Origin: Clostridiales bacterium
Lineage (GTDB): Bacteria; Bacillota_A; Clostridia; Saccharofermentanales; Saccharofermentanaceae
Assembly: GCA_024695545.1 (NCBI GenBank)
Contig: JAILHZ010000087.1
Location: forward strand, 1 to 6,894
Reading direction: 5' to 3'
DNA: 6,894 nucleotides
The first letter of the stretch is position 1. Every line of letters begins with the position of its first letter. The notes under the pieces were generated by a model. That model was not told where the DNA came from and ran no database searches. It saw only the letters and a program-made list of their open reading frames with translations. Below, piece after piece: positions 1 through 6,004 of the stretch. The position numbers were made by a program, and so were the translations under genes.

Positions 1-141
1 ATGCACTCCGATGCTCAGTTCGCAGGTTCTTCCTCCGTTCCGGCACACGTTGAGATGATGGGCTTCCTCGGTATGGGTAACAACCCGATGGTTGGTGCTT
101 CCGTTGCTGTAGCTGTTGCTGTTGAAGAGTGCATGAAGTAA
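1..141 (+). CDS. GGGtGRT-family protein, C-terminal fragment (gene cut by window edge)
   Basis: An open frame runs from base 1 to a TAA at 139-141, giving 46 residues that begin MHSDAQFAGSSSVPAH and end in an Ala/Val-rich tail (AVAVAVEECMK). From memory this closely matches the conserved C-terminus of the GGGtGRT protein family (about 330 residues, common in Clostridia and other anaerobes, biochemical role not established). In that family the Met at base 1 is internal, preceded by Gly-Arg, so this is a gene cut by the window edge and not a 46-residue gene. No ribosome binding site can be judged because the sequence starts here. A strong terminator follows 85 bases downstream, so this is the last gene of its transcript. 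The family assignment rests on recall of a conserved tail and could be wrong; a real, complete 3' end is near certain. Confidence 0.72.
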   Translation: MHSDAQFAGSSSVPAHVEMMGFLGMGNNPMVGASVAVAVAVEECMK

Positions 142-225
142 GATCTTCCGGTCTCCGGTCCGGTTCGCCGGATCAGCGATCGGCCGCACCTTGCGGCTTC
201 TGCGCTAAAGATTGACGCACAAATA

Positions 226-270
226 AAGACCGGCTCCCTCAGATCCGAGGGGGCCGGTCTTCTTATTTTT
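226..270 (+). terminator. Rho-independent terminator, probably bidirectional
   Basis: The arms at 226-240 and 247-261 pair over 15 positions, with one T-G wobble on the plus strand, around the six-base loop AGATCC. A T-rich tail (TCTTATTTTT) follows at 261-270. It lies 85 bases after the stop of the plus-strand fragment and 17 bases beyond the minus-strand stop at 287. On the minus strand the same stem is followed by TTTATTTG, so it may end convergent transcripts from both sides. Two smaller hairpins lie upstream: TCCGG-TTCG-CCGGA at 159-172 and GCCGCA-CCT-TGCGGC at 183-197. Neither has a T tail. Confidence 0.9.
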
Positions 271-286
271 CAATTATTCGGAACCC

Positions 287-1072
287 TTAGTATATGTAGT
301 CGTAATACGAGCCGTATCTTGAAGTTGCCAAACTATAGCGATCCGAAATCTTGGAGTACTGTGTAGTGCAGACAATGAAAAAGATCAGGGCCAGCGCCGC
401 GAAACATATTCCGACTATCTTCGGCGCGCTAGACTGCTTTTTTACTACTGCAACAATGAGGAAAGCGACTGCAAGCACGAACATGATTAATGCAAACCAG
501 TAGAGTGTAAGCCAGCCGAGGCAGAGCGACTCTATCTGAGATCTGGATCTGTAGGAGCTCCAGGATGTGCCGCCGATGATCGCATCTTCGCCAAAGTTCA
601 GCATAGCGAGGATGGCAAGGACAAGACCTGCCACTGCAAACGCCTTCTTCTGACGCGGCTTCGTGCCGTACGGCTGTCCGTACATGGGCACCGGTGCGTA
701 CACAGGCTGCGGAGCATAAACCGGCTGAGGCTGTGGCTGCGCATACTGCTGAGGCGCCTGAGCGTATGCCTGCGGCGCATATGCGGTCTGCGGATAGCCT
801 TGCTGATATCCTGCCGGCTGTGCGGGCTGCTGGTAGGCGCCCTGCTGCGGATAGGCCTGCTGCTGCGGCTGCTGGAAGCTTGCCGGCTGGAATGCCTGCT
901 GCTGTGCCTGAGCCGGCTGCGAAGATGCCTGCGTGCCAAATGATGCCTGCGGCGGTGTAGGAAGCCCCATTGTGCTCGGATCGGACATCGCGCTGCGATC
1001 CACCTCGTGTCCGCACATATGGCACTTCACTGCATTCGGCTTAAGTTCAGTCTGACACCATATACATTTCAT
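287..1072 (-). CDS. Zinc-ribbon, Q/P/A/Y-rich linker, three-helix membrane protein
   Basis: Unrecognised protein of 261 residues. Residues 1-22 are a zinc ribbon with CxxC pairs at C3/C6 and C17/C20. Residues 37-139 are a disordered stretch rich in Gln, Pro, Ala and Tyr. Three hydrophobic segments follow (about 144-158, 186-210 and 219-236), then a short tail with seven tyrosines in the last 23 residues. This zinc-ribbon/linker/membrane plan is common in Firmicutes proteins of unknown role; the ribbon and linker should face the cytoplasm if the first helix crosses outward. The start is the ATG at 1072: GGGAGGG ends 8 bases before it and the ribbon begins at once. An in-frame ATG at 1141 lacks a ribosome binding site and would add 23 residues ahead of the ribbon. 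The gene lies 131 bases downstream of the lipoprotein stop with no clear terminator between, so co-transcription is possible. Confidence 0.85.
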   Translation of the reverse strand: MKCIWCQTELKPNAVKCHMCGHEVDRSAMSDPSTMGLPTPPQASFGTQASSQPAQAQQQAFQPASFQQPQQQAYPQQGAYQQPAQPAGYQQGYPQTAYAPQAYAQAPQQYAQPQPQPVYAPQPVYAPVPMYGQPYGTKPRQKKAFAVAGLVLAILAMLNFGEDAIIGGTSWSSYRSRSQIESLCLGWLTLYWFALIMFVLAVAFLIVAVVKKQSSAPKIVGICFAALALIFFIVCTTQYSKISDRYSLATSRYGSYYDYIY

Positions 1073-1080
1073 ATGGAAAA

Positions 1081-1089
1081 CCCTCCCCC
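1081..1089 (-). promoter_or_regulatory. Ribosome binding site that fixes the zinc-ribbon start
   Basis: On the minus strand GGGGGAGGG ends 8 bases before the ATG at 1072. The alternative upstream ATG at 1141 has only GTAAAATAGAACT before it, with no Shine-Dalgarno match. Confidence 0.8.
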
Positions 1090-1096
1090 AAAGGAC

Positions 1097-1133
1097 AAGT
1101 GCTTTTGGATAGGAACCAAAAACACTTTTCCAA
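1097..1133 (-). repeat. 37-bp dispersed upstream element, copy 1 (also an RNA hairpin)
   Basis: Read on the minus strand this is TTGGAAA, 12 bases, then TCCTAT followed directly by CCAAAAGCACTT. The same blocks occur at 5903-5939 with an 11-base gap and one extra G, for the same total length of 37. In this copy the arms at 1097-1108 and 1116-1127 are also inverted repeats: 12 pairs with a 7-base loop, and the one non-Watson-Crick pair is a G-U in minus-strand RNA. It sits 25 bases upstream of the zinc-ribbon ATG, inside its leader. It could be a protein-binding site, a leader hairpin, or a relic of a small repeat family. Confidence 0.55.
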
Positions 1134-1203
1134 GTCTGCATAGTTCTATTTTACTTCAGGATTCCGAAATCAAAAAGAACTGATTGTCATCTTTGGGGAA
1201 ATT

Positions 1204-2931
1204 TTACTCACCCAGGAATACGTAGGAGAATGTTTTTTCAACGTCATCAACGGTGGACAGGTCCAGAAGCACCCGGTCGCCCAGGAAAACGTCGTTGTTC
1301 TGAAGACAGAGCGTAACGGTCTTATCCTTTTCGTTATAGGCGGTGAGCGTGACCAGAGAGCCGGCCGGCAATGACATCTTCTCTGTTTCTTTTCCTTCGC
1401 TGTCGAGCTTCGTTACCTTCAGGTCCTTAAGGGTGACGAAGTTAGAAACACAATAATAGCTGTCTTTTTTCGGGGTGAATTTGCCCTCGGAATCAAGCGC
1501 ATACTTCTGATAGCACTCGACCCAGCCGATCGGGTACTTTTCCAGACTGAATTCGAAATCGTCCGGCAGATAATCCTCCCAGACCGCATAAGTCTTCATG
1601 TAATCGCAGAATGTGAGATTGCCATCTCTCCGGAGTTCAAATGTAAAGACATAGCAGTTCTTCGCTCCGTACCCGAAAACAAAAAGGTAGCAGCCGGAAT
1701 CGGTAAACATGAGTTCGGATCTCTGAATGCCGCCACGGGAGAAATCCTTGATGTCATCTTCATCGAACTTCAGATCCTTCTCCGCATCAAAGAGGAACTC
1801 CTTTTCGTTATAGTTGACTTTCATCTTCAGGTTAACCGCATCTGACTGAGGATCCGCATCGGGCTCGTCAGTTTCAGTAGGCCAGGCATTTTCGCCGATC
1901 AGTCTGACAATCGCTTCATCGATAATGCCGTCGTCATCGATATCCCAGAAAATGCGATTCAAATCGTCACCTTCGACGGTGTAGTTATTCGCAGGAGTCG
2001 CCTCGAAGTAATACCTGTTAAATGCGTCCGGGCATGAAAACACCGGTACAAAAGCACTCTTGTACGAATATCCGTCTGCATCAGTGTAAAAGAACTCAAC
2101 GCCGTTCGTGTAGATGATAAAGTCTATGGTCTCTTCGTTGATGAGCTTATTCATCCATTCGCGCTGCCCCGGCTGGAGGAGCGTGCAGAACTCATCGATA
2201 TACTTGGTGACCGCAGCCTTATCCTTAACGACATCAGAAAAGGCTATGCTGCTTCCGTCCTTAGCGTCGATGTTATAGAACTTTCTAATATATGTGTTTT
2301 CTTCAGTAGAATTCAAAAGCGTGGTGAAGGAGATAACGCGGCTGTCATCTCTGTATCTAGAGGCATTGAATTCATACCAGCCGCCGTACAACATGACTGC
2401 TTTCGCGTTAGCATTCTGATCCAGAGCACGTGTGCTGGCAGTGTACTTATCCAGAAGCTCCTTTTGTTCCTTAGCGAAGATATCAGAAATGACCGGCGCG
2501 GCCGGTCGATCATCTCCGGGTCCGAAGCTGACGCCGTCAAACTCATAATATACGGAAACCGTACTGACCTTGGGCTTCAGTTCCTTCCCGTCCAAAACAC
2601 TGTGGCACTCATATTCCGGATCGAATCTCATATCGCCGGCAGTCAGGTCGTGAGTGATCTTGAAAGGAACCTCCGTTCCTAACAGATCAACTCTCGGTTC
2701 CGCCGCTGGTTTGCTCGTGTCAGTGGCGTCACTCGACGCGGAAGTCTCGGTCTCGTTTGTGTCGGAAGCGGAAGATTCCTTTGAGTCTTCTTTCGACTCC
2801 GTTGTTTCCGAGTTCTTCGATGAGGAAATTCCGGTGTCGTCCGTCTTCTCTGCCTCTTTCTTCGACTTATTGCATCCCGCGCAGCTGAGGATCATCATGA
2901 CACTCAGCAAAAGTGCAACCTTTCTTTTCAT
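1204..2931 (-). CDS. Large secreted lipoprotein of unknown function (possible DUF3298-type domain)
   Basis: 575 residues. The N-terminus is a lipoprotein signal: MKRK, a hydrophobic core, then SCAGC with C20 the likely lipidated cysteine (C17 is a less likely alternative). Residues 21-80 form a Ser/Thr/Glu/Asp/Lys-rich tether, typical for reaching through a Gram-positive wall. About 85-315 shows a pattern like the DUF4163/DUF3298 region of PdaC- and RsiV-type extracellular proteins: a strand-rich block, ISFTTLLNS near 198, YNIDAKDGSSIAFSDVV near 219-235, and a later VEFFYTDADGYS segment. This is a pattern impression, not a search result. D330-I-D-D-D-G-I-I-D-E resembles a calcium-binding DxDxDG loop but lacks the usual acidic residue at position 12. 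The last 50 residues look like a small beta barrel. The ATG at 2931 has GGAGG and AAAGGG upstream. It lies 122 bases after the DUF951 gene. Confidence 0.8.
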   Translation of the reverse strand: MKRKVALLLSVMMILSCAGCNKSKKEAEKTDDTGISSSKNSETTESKEDSKESSASDTNETETSASSDATDTSKPAAEPRVDLLGTEVPFKITHDLTAGDMRFDPEYECHSVLDGKELKPKVSTVSVYYEFDGVSFGPGDDRPAAPVISDIFAKEQKELLDKYTASTRALDQNANAKAVMLYGGWYEFNASRYRDDSRVISFTTLLNSTEENTYIRKFYNIDAKDGSSIAFSDVVKDKAAVTKYIDEFCTLLQPGQREWMNKLINEETIDFIIYTNGVEFFYTDADGYSYKSAFVPVFSCPDAFNRYYFEATPANNYTVEGDDLNRIFWDIDDDGIIDEAIVRLIGENAWPTETDEPDADPQSDAVNLKMKVNYNEKEFLFDAEKDLKFDEDDIKDFSRGGIQRSELMFTDSGCYLFVFGYGAKNCYVFTFELRRDGNLTFCDYMKTYAVWEDYLPDDFEFSLEKYPIGWVECYQKYALDSEGKFTPKKDSYYCVSNFVTLKDLKVTKLDSEGKETEKMSLPAGSLVTLTAYNEKDKTVTLCLQNNDVFLGDRVLLDLSTVDDVEKTFSYVFLGE

Positions 2932-3053
2932 AACCCTTTACCTCCGATGAAACTGTTTCCTATGTATTAGACATTTTCGGAACACTTTTTTTCCTCAGGT
3001 TTCTTCTTTTTTCTCTGGATCGGCCCGCTTCGACTGCGGGCGAACCTGTCGCA

Positions 3054-3272
3054 TCACCGGTTCTCTTTCTCCTCGGGATCGGCGACGCTCACGCAGGCTT
3101 TCTCGAGCGCGGCTCTCTTCAGTGTCATCTTGTGCCCGCAGGTCTCGCAGCACATCAGGACTTCCGCGCCGACTCGGATGAGTTTCCATGTCTTGCCGCC
3201 GCACGGATGCGTCTTCTTGAGCGTCACGACCTGGTCTTCTTTATATGGATAAAGGAAAAACTTGCCGTTCAT
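3054..3272 (-). CDS. DUF951 family small zinc-ribbon-like protein
   Basis: 72 residues with the hallmarks of DUF951 (PF06107): VVTLKK at 15-20, HPCG at 22-25, a tryptophan at 29, RVGAE at 33-37, then CETCGHK with C42 and C45 and a downstream LKRAALEK. C24, C42 and C45 suggest a bound metal. Family members are about 60-70 residues, so it is full length with a slightly extended acidic tail (ADPEEKENR). The function of the family is not established. The ATG at 3272 comes three bases after the prmC stop, with AGG placed 6 bases before it inside the prmC end, so it is almost certainly translated as the last gene of the DUF1385-prmC operon. No convincing terminator follows: a GCCCGC/GCGGGC hairpin at 3023-3041 has no T tail on either strand. 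Confidence 0.88.
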   Translation of the reverse strand: MNGKFFLYPYKEDQVVTLKKTHPCGGKTWKLIRVGAEVLMCCETCGHKMTLKRAALEKACVSVADPEEKENR

Positions 3273-3275
3273 ATG

Positions 3276-4313
3276 TCACCTGTTCCCTTCATATCTTCCG
3301 CACGTCACGCGGTCGTTGTCGCCATAGTCCTTCACGCAGACCACATCCGTGATGTAATCGGGAAGGATATCCCTGATATCCTTGCTCTGGCTGTATCCGT
3401 GTTCGACGGCAATCACACCGCCGTCTTTTATGTAGTTTCCGATTTCCGTGAATATGCGCTTGTAAAAGCTCAGCCCATCACCGCCGTCGGTCAGCGCCAG
3501 GTGCGGTTCGTGCTCCCTCACCTCGACGGAAAGTTCTTCCATCTCGTCTTTCGTGATGTACGGCGGGTTGCAGACGATGAGGTCCGCGCGGGCGGTGTTT
3601 GGTGCCGGATTTGCTGTATTCGTGCCGCGGGCGCCTTCAGTCTCGGAGGCAGGTGCTTTTGAAGCAGAGACAGGTGCTTTTGAAGCGGAGACAGATGCTT
3701 TTGAAGCGGAGGTGGGCCAGAGATCGGCGATCTCGACGGTCCATGCGGCATTTTCGCCGAGGATCGCTTCGGCGTTCTTCTTCGCAAAAGAAGCCGCGGT
3801 CTCGGAGATATCTGTCATGACGAGTTTGTATGGGATGTGGCGCTTCTGGAGCTCGTGCGCGATCGTGATGCCGACGATGCCGGAGCCGGTGCAAAGATCG
3901 AAGACCGTAAAAGGCGCTTCCGTGAACACTCTCGGGACCGGTGCGTCGGCAGGCGGCATGACGAGATCGTCGACTCGCAGAGAAGTCAGTGCGGTCTCAA
4001 CAAGGATCTCGGTATCAAAACGCGGGATCAGGACGCCTTCTCCGACGGAAAACTCGAGGTCATAAAACGGCGCGTGCCCGACGATATATGCGAGGGGTTC
4101 TCCCTCCGCTCTCCTTCTGAAAACATCCTCCAGCCGGGAAACAATGTCCTCCGAAAAACACTCGGCCAGTGCTTTTGACATAGAAAAACGGATCATCGCG
4201 CGGCTCATGCCCGAGACGGTCTCAAGCACGATCCACGCCTCTGTTTCGGCATCTGTAACACGGTTACTCGCCAGAAGGTCCGTCTTTTCTTTCAAAAAAT
4301 CACTCAGTGTCAA
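3276..4313 (-). CDS. prmC: Peptide chain release factor N5-glutamine methyltransferase PrmC (HemK)
   Basis: PrmC transfers a methyl group from S-adenosylmethionine to the glutamine of the GGQ motif in release factors RF1 and RF2, aiding termination. From the TTG start (345 residues) it shows, in order: an N-terminal helical domain (MTLSDFLKEK), EPLAYIVGHAPFYDLEFSV near 72-90, IPRFDTEILVE near 96-106, the SAM-binding FDLCTGSGIVGI near 138-149, and the catalytic NPPY at 249-252. It is about 60 residues longer than E. coli or Bacillus PrmC (277-288). The extra is a Ser/Ala/Lys/Pro insert at about 201-242, just before NPPY, and about 20 residues before the SAM motif. The TTG at 4313 is preferred for its perfect AAGGAGG 7 bases upstream and a family-like N-terminus. 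A GTG at 4343, overlapping the upstream stop as GTGA with its own GAGG, is a credible alternative (355 residues). The usual neighbour prfA is absent here. Confidence 0.93.
   Translation of the reverse strand: MTLSDFLKEKTDLLASNRVTDAETEAWIVLETVSGMSRAMIRFSMSKALAECFSEDIVSRLEDVFRRRAEGEPLAYIVGHAPFYDLEFSVGEGVLIPRFDTEILVETALTSLRVDDLVMPPADAPVPRVFTEAPFTVFDLCTGSGIVGITIAHELQKRHIPYKLVMTDISETAASFAKKNAEAILGENAAWTVEIADLWPTSASKASVSASKAPVSASKAPASETEGARGTNTANPAPNTARADLIVCNPPYITKDEMEELSVEVREHEPHLALTDGGDGLSFYKRIFTEIGNYIKDGGVIAVEHGYSQSKDIRDILPDYITDVVCVKDYGDNDRVTCGRYEGNR
3651..3713 (-). repeat. Three tandem 21-bp in-frame repeats inside prmC
   Basis: Copies at 3651-3671, 3672-3692 and 3693-3713 share GTGCTTTTGAAGC(A/G)GAG on the plus strand (the third reads ATGCTTTT). 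The adjacent copies at 3651 and 3672 differ at one base. They encode SASKAPA, SASKAPV and SASKASV, seven residues each. The unit is a multiple of three, so copy number could change without breaking the frame. Two copies carry the GTGCTTTT octamer that is over-represented across the window. Confidence 0.9.
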
Positions 4314-4320
4314 GGGGAGG

Positions 4321-4327
4321 CCTCCTT
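4321..4327 (-). promoter_or_regulatory. Shine-Dalgarno AAGGAGG for the TTG start of prmC
   Basis: On the minus strand AAGGAGG lies 7 bases before the TTG at 4313 and 13 bases past the end of the DUF1385 stop codon (4342-4340). It is embedded in a CCTCC-AA-GGAGG-CCTCC run, so GGAGG could pair with a neighbouring CCTCC, though neither pairing leaves a normal loop. It decides the start in favour of TTG over the overlapping GTG at 4343. Confidence 0.55.
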
Positions 4328-4339
4328 GGAGGGCGGGAC

Positions 4340-5785
4340 TCACCAGATGTCCTCGTTGCTGTTCTCCGGGATGACCGCCTGAACAGATGCGATCGCTACT
4401 TCGATCATGCTGTCGGTGGGTTCTCTGGTGGTCAGGCGCTGGAGCGCGAGGCCCGGTGCGATGAAGATCTTGCAGATCGGGTTCTGGTCGTGGCGGCCGC
4501 AGAAGCGGAGGATCTCATAGGAGATGCCGCCGACGAGCGGTACGAGGGCCAGACGGACGAGCATGTTGACCCACCACTGGGCAACGCCGATGAATACGCT
4601 GGCAACGCAGAATACGAGGATCGAGACGAGCACGACGATGAACAGGAATGCGGTACCGCATCTCGGATGGAAGCGGCTGCACTTTCTGATGTTCGCGACG
4701 GTCAGGTCCTCACCCGCTTCGTAGCAGGCGATGGTCTTGTGCTCGGCGCCGTGGTACATCCACACGCGGGCGATGTCCTTCATGCGGGACGTAAGACCGA
4801 GGTATGTAAGGAAGATCGTGATACGGATCAGGCCTTCGATGAAGTTCAGGCCAACGTTGAGCGCGACGGAGTCAGAGCGCTCGGCCGCGAAAAAGTGCAG
4901 GCATGTGTCGACGATGAGTCTCGGCAGCAGGATGAAAAGCACGATGCTGAACATCAGGCCGAGGACTGCTGCGAAGATCATGAGACCGTTGGAGTGCTTG
5001 TCGGCAAACTGGTCGAGCTTGCTGGCGGTCTTCTCCTTGCCCGACTTCTTCTCTTCCTGGGCTTCCTTCACGGTCATCGGCTTATCGTCGTCCGGATTTG
5101 CGGAAACGCGCTCGACGACGCGGTCTGCGGTCTCCTGCGGGTCACCCTCTTCGGAGATCTCGGCGGACTTCATGAGCGCCGCAGTACCGGAAATGAGCTG
5201 GCGGAAGAAGCGGATGCAGCCTCTGACCAGCGGGACTTTTTCAAAGAACGTCTCACTGGCGCTCTTCTTGATTTCTTCTACGTAGATGGAACCGTCGGCT
5301 TTTCTTACAGCGATGGCGGTTCTATGCGGGCCGCACATCATGATGCCCTCGATCAGGGCCTGGCCGCCGATGGTAGTCTTCTTAGGCGACTTCGCCGGAG
5401 CGGCTGCGGTGCGGGTGCTTTCCGCGTTGAGGGTTGGGGTTGCTGGGGTTGCGGGAGCTGCGGCGAGCTCGGGTTCTGCGATTTCCGAAGCGACATCTAC
5501 CACTTCCGGTGCAGGTACGGACTCAAGTTCAGGGGCTTCGACCTGTTCTGTCGGGCCCGGAGTGCCTGTGATGGCCTCAACCGGCACCTCGATCTCCGCC
5601 TGCGCGATCTCTTCAGCCGCCTGGGCGATGGTTTCTTCCGCTTGGGCGGCTCCCTCAACTGCCTGCGCGGCCTCTTCTGTCGCCTGAGCAGCGATCTGCT
5701 CCGCGGAAGCAATCTGCTCCCCGGCCGCAGTCTCTATATCGTTCACGGAGCCCGAAAGCTCCTGATTCTTCATATCTTCATCCAT
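4340..5785 (-). CDS. DUF1385 (YqhQ-type) membrane protein with long Ala/Glu-rich N-terminal extension
   Basis: 481 residues. The conserved DUF1385 (PF07136) core starts near 137: GGQALIEGIMMCGP at 140-153, YVEEIKK, PLVRGCIRF near 185-193, and YHGAEHKTIACYEAG near 344-358 followed by RFHPRCGTAF at 371-380. About four membrane helices are visible (268-288, 308-330, 378-402, 405-426), so it is a polytopic membrane protein. Its activity is not established. The Bacillus homologue YqhQ is roughly 320 residues; the excess is residues 1-136, an acidic Ala/Glu/Gln stretch with QAxEE-like repeats, then Pro/Glu-rich sequence, which looks like a disordered or coiled cytoplasmic tail. The ATG at 5785 has AAAGGA 8 bases upstream. 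It is the first gene of the operon with prmC and DUF951; proximity to rpmE and prmC is a recurrent Clostridia arrangement. Confidence 0.92.
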   Translation of the reverse strand: MDEDMKNQELSGSVNDIETAAGEQIASAEQIAAQATEEAAQAVEGAAQAEETIAQAAEEIAQAEIEVPVEAITGTPGPTEQVEAPELESVPAPEVVDVASEIAEPELAAAPATPATPTLNAESTRTAAAPAKSPKKTTIGGQALIEGIMMCGPHRTAIAVRKADGSIYVEEIKKSASETFFEKVPLVRGCIRFFRQLISGTAALMKSAEISEEGDPQETADRVVERVSANPDDDKPMTVKEAQEEKKSGKEKTASKLDQFADKHSNGLMIFAAVLGLMFSIVLFILLPRLIVDTCLHFFAAERSDSVALNVGLNFIEGLIRITIFLTYLGLTSRMKDIARVWMYHGAEHKTIACYEAGEDLTVANIRKCSRFHPRCGTAFLFIVVLVSILVFCVASVFIGVAQWWVNMLVRLALVPLVGGISYEILRFCGRHDQNPICKIFIAPGLALQRLTTREPTDSMIEVAIASVQAVIPENSNEDIW

Positions 5786-5803
5786 TTGCTGAATTCCTTT
5801 CTA

Positions 5804-5870
5804 ACGCGCGCGTGCACGTAACCAAACCTATTTTAACAGAAAAGCCCTAACAGGAACAACACGCGCACGT
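5804..5870. other. Two alternating purine-pyrimidine tracts in the DUF1385 leader
   Basis: Bases 5804-5820 (17 bases, ACGCGCGCG then TGCACGTA) and 5859-5870 (ACACGCGCACGT) strictly alternate purine and pyrimidine. They flank the AT-rich candidate promoter of the DUF1385 operon. Such tracts favour the Z-DNA form under negative supercoiling; whether that matters here is unknown. Confidence 0.4.
5830..5859 (-). promoter_or_regulatory. Candidate promoter for the DUF1385-prmC-DUF951 operon
   Basis: On the minus strand TAAAAT (5835-5830) resembles a -10 box. Eighteen bases upstream, TTGTTC (5859-5854) is a weak -35 box with three of six consensus bases. Transcription would start near 5823 and leave a leader of about 38 bases. 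The placement is right, the match is modest. Confidence 0.35.
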
Positions 5871-5902
5871 TACGACTGCATGACGTTTTGTTCACTGCGG
5901 GA

Positions 5903-5939
5903 AAGTGCTTTTGGCATAGGATTTCGCATATATTTCCAA
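5903..5939 (-). repeat. 37-bp dispersed upstream element, copy 2
   Basis: On the minus strand: TTGGAAA, 11 bases, TCCTATG, then CCAAAAGCACTT. It matches copy 1 (1097-1133) in all three blocks and in total length, apart from one inserted G. The intervening sequence differs and does not form the hairpin of copy 1. It lies 118 bases upstream of the DUF1385 ATG, between that gene's leader and the 53-54 bp array. Confidence 0.55.
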
Positions 5940-6004
5940 ATTCGGGACGTTTTCTGGAAATATTCGAGAAAAATAGGTTTCACGCGTTGGTTTCGAGTAG
6001 GAAA

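Noticed and set aside
429..1025. 198-codon minus-strand frame and other open frames across the zinc-ribbon gene
   Set aside because: These are frame shadows of the Gln/Pro/Ala-rich repeats; the zinc ribbon and membrane helices exist only in the chosen frame.
3023..3041. GCCCGC/GCGGGC hairpin as terminator after the DUF951 gene
   Set aside because: Short stem with no T run on either strand. Readthrough to the lipoprotein gene or an unseen promoter is equally possible.
2995..3204. 69-codon minus-strand frame overlapping the DUF951 gene
   Set aside because: The DUF951 motifs lie in the other frame. The Arg-rich translation is a shadow, though its end echoes the DUF951 tail.
4307..5821. 504-codon open frame on the plus strand
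   Set aside because: It is fully antisense to the DUF1385 gene, whose protein has clear conserved motifs. The translation is low-complexity (Asp/Arg/Leu-rich) with no recognisable domain.
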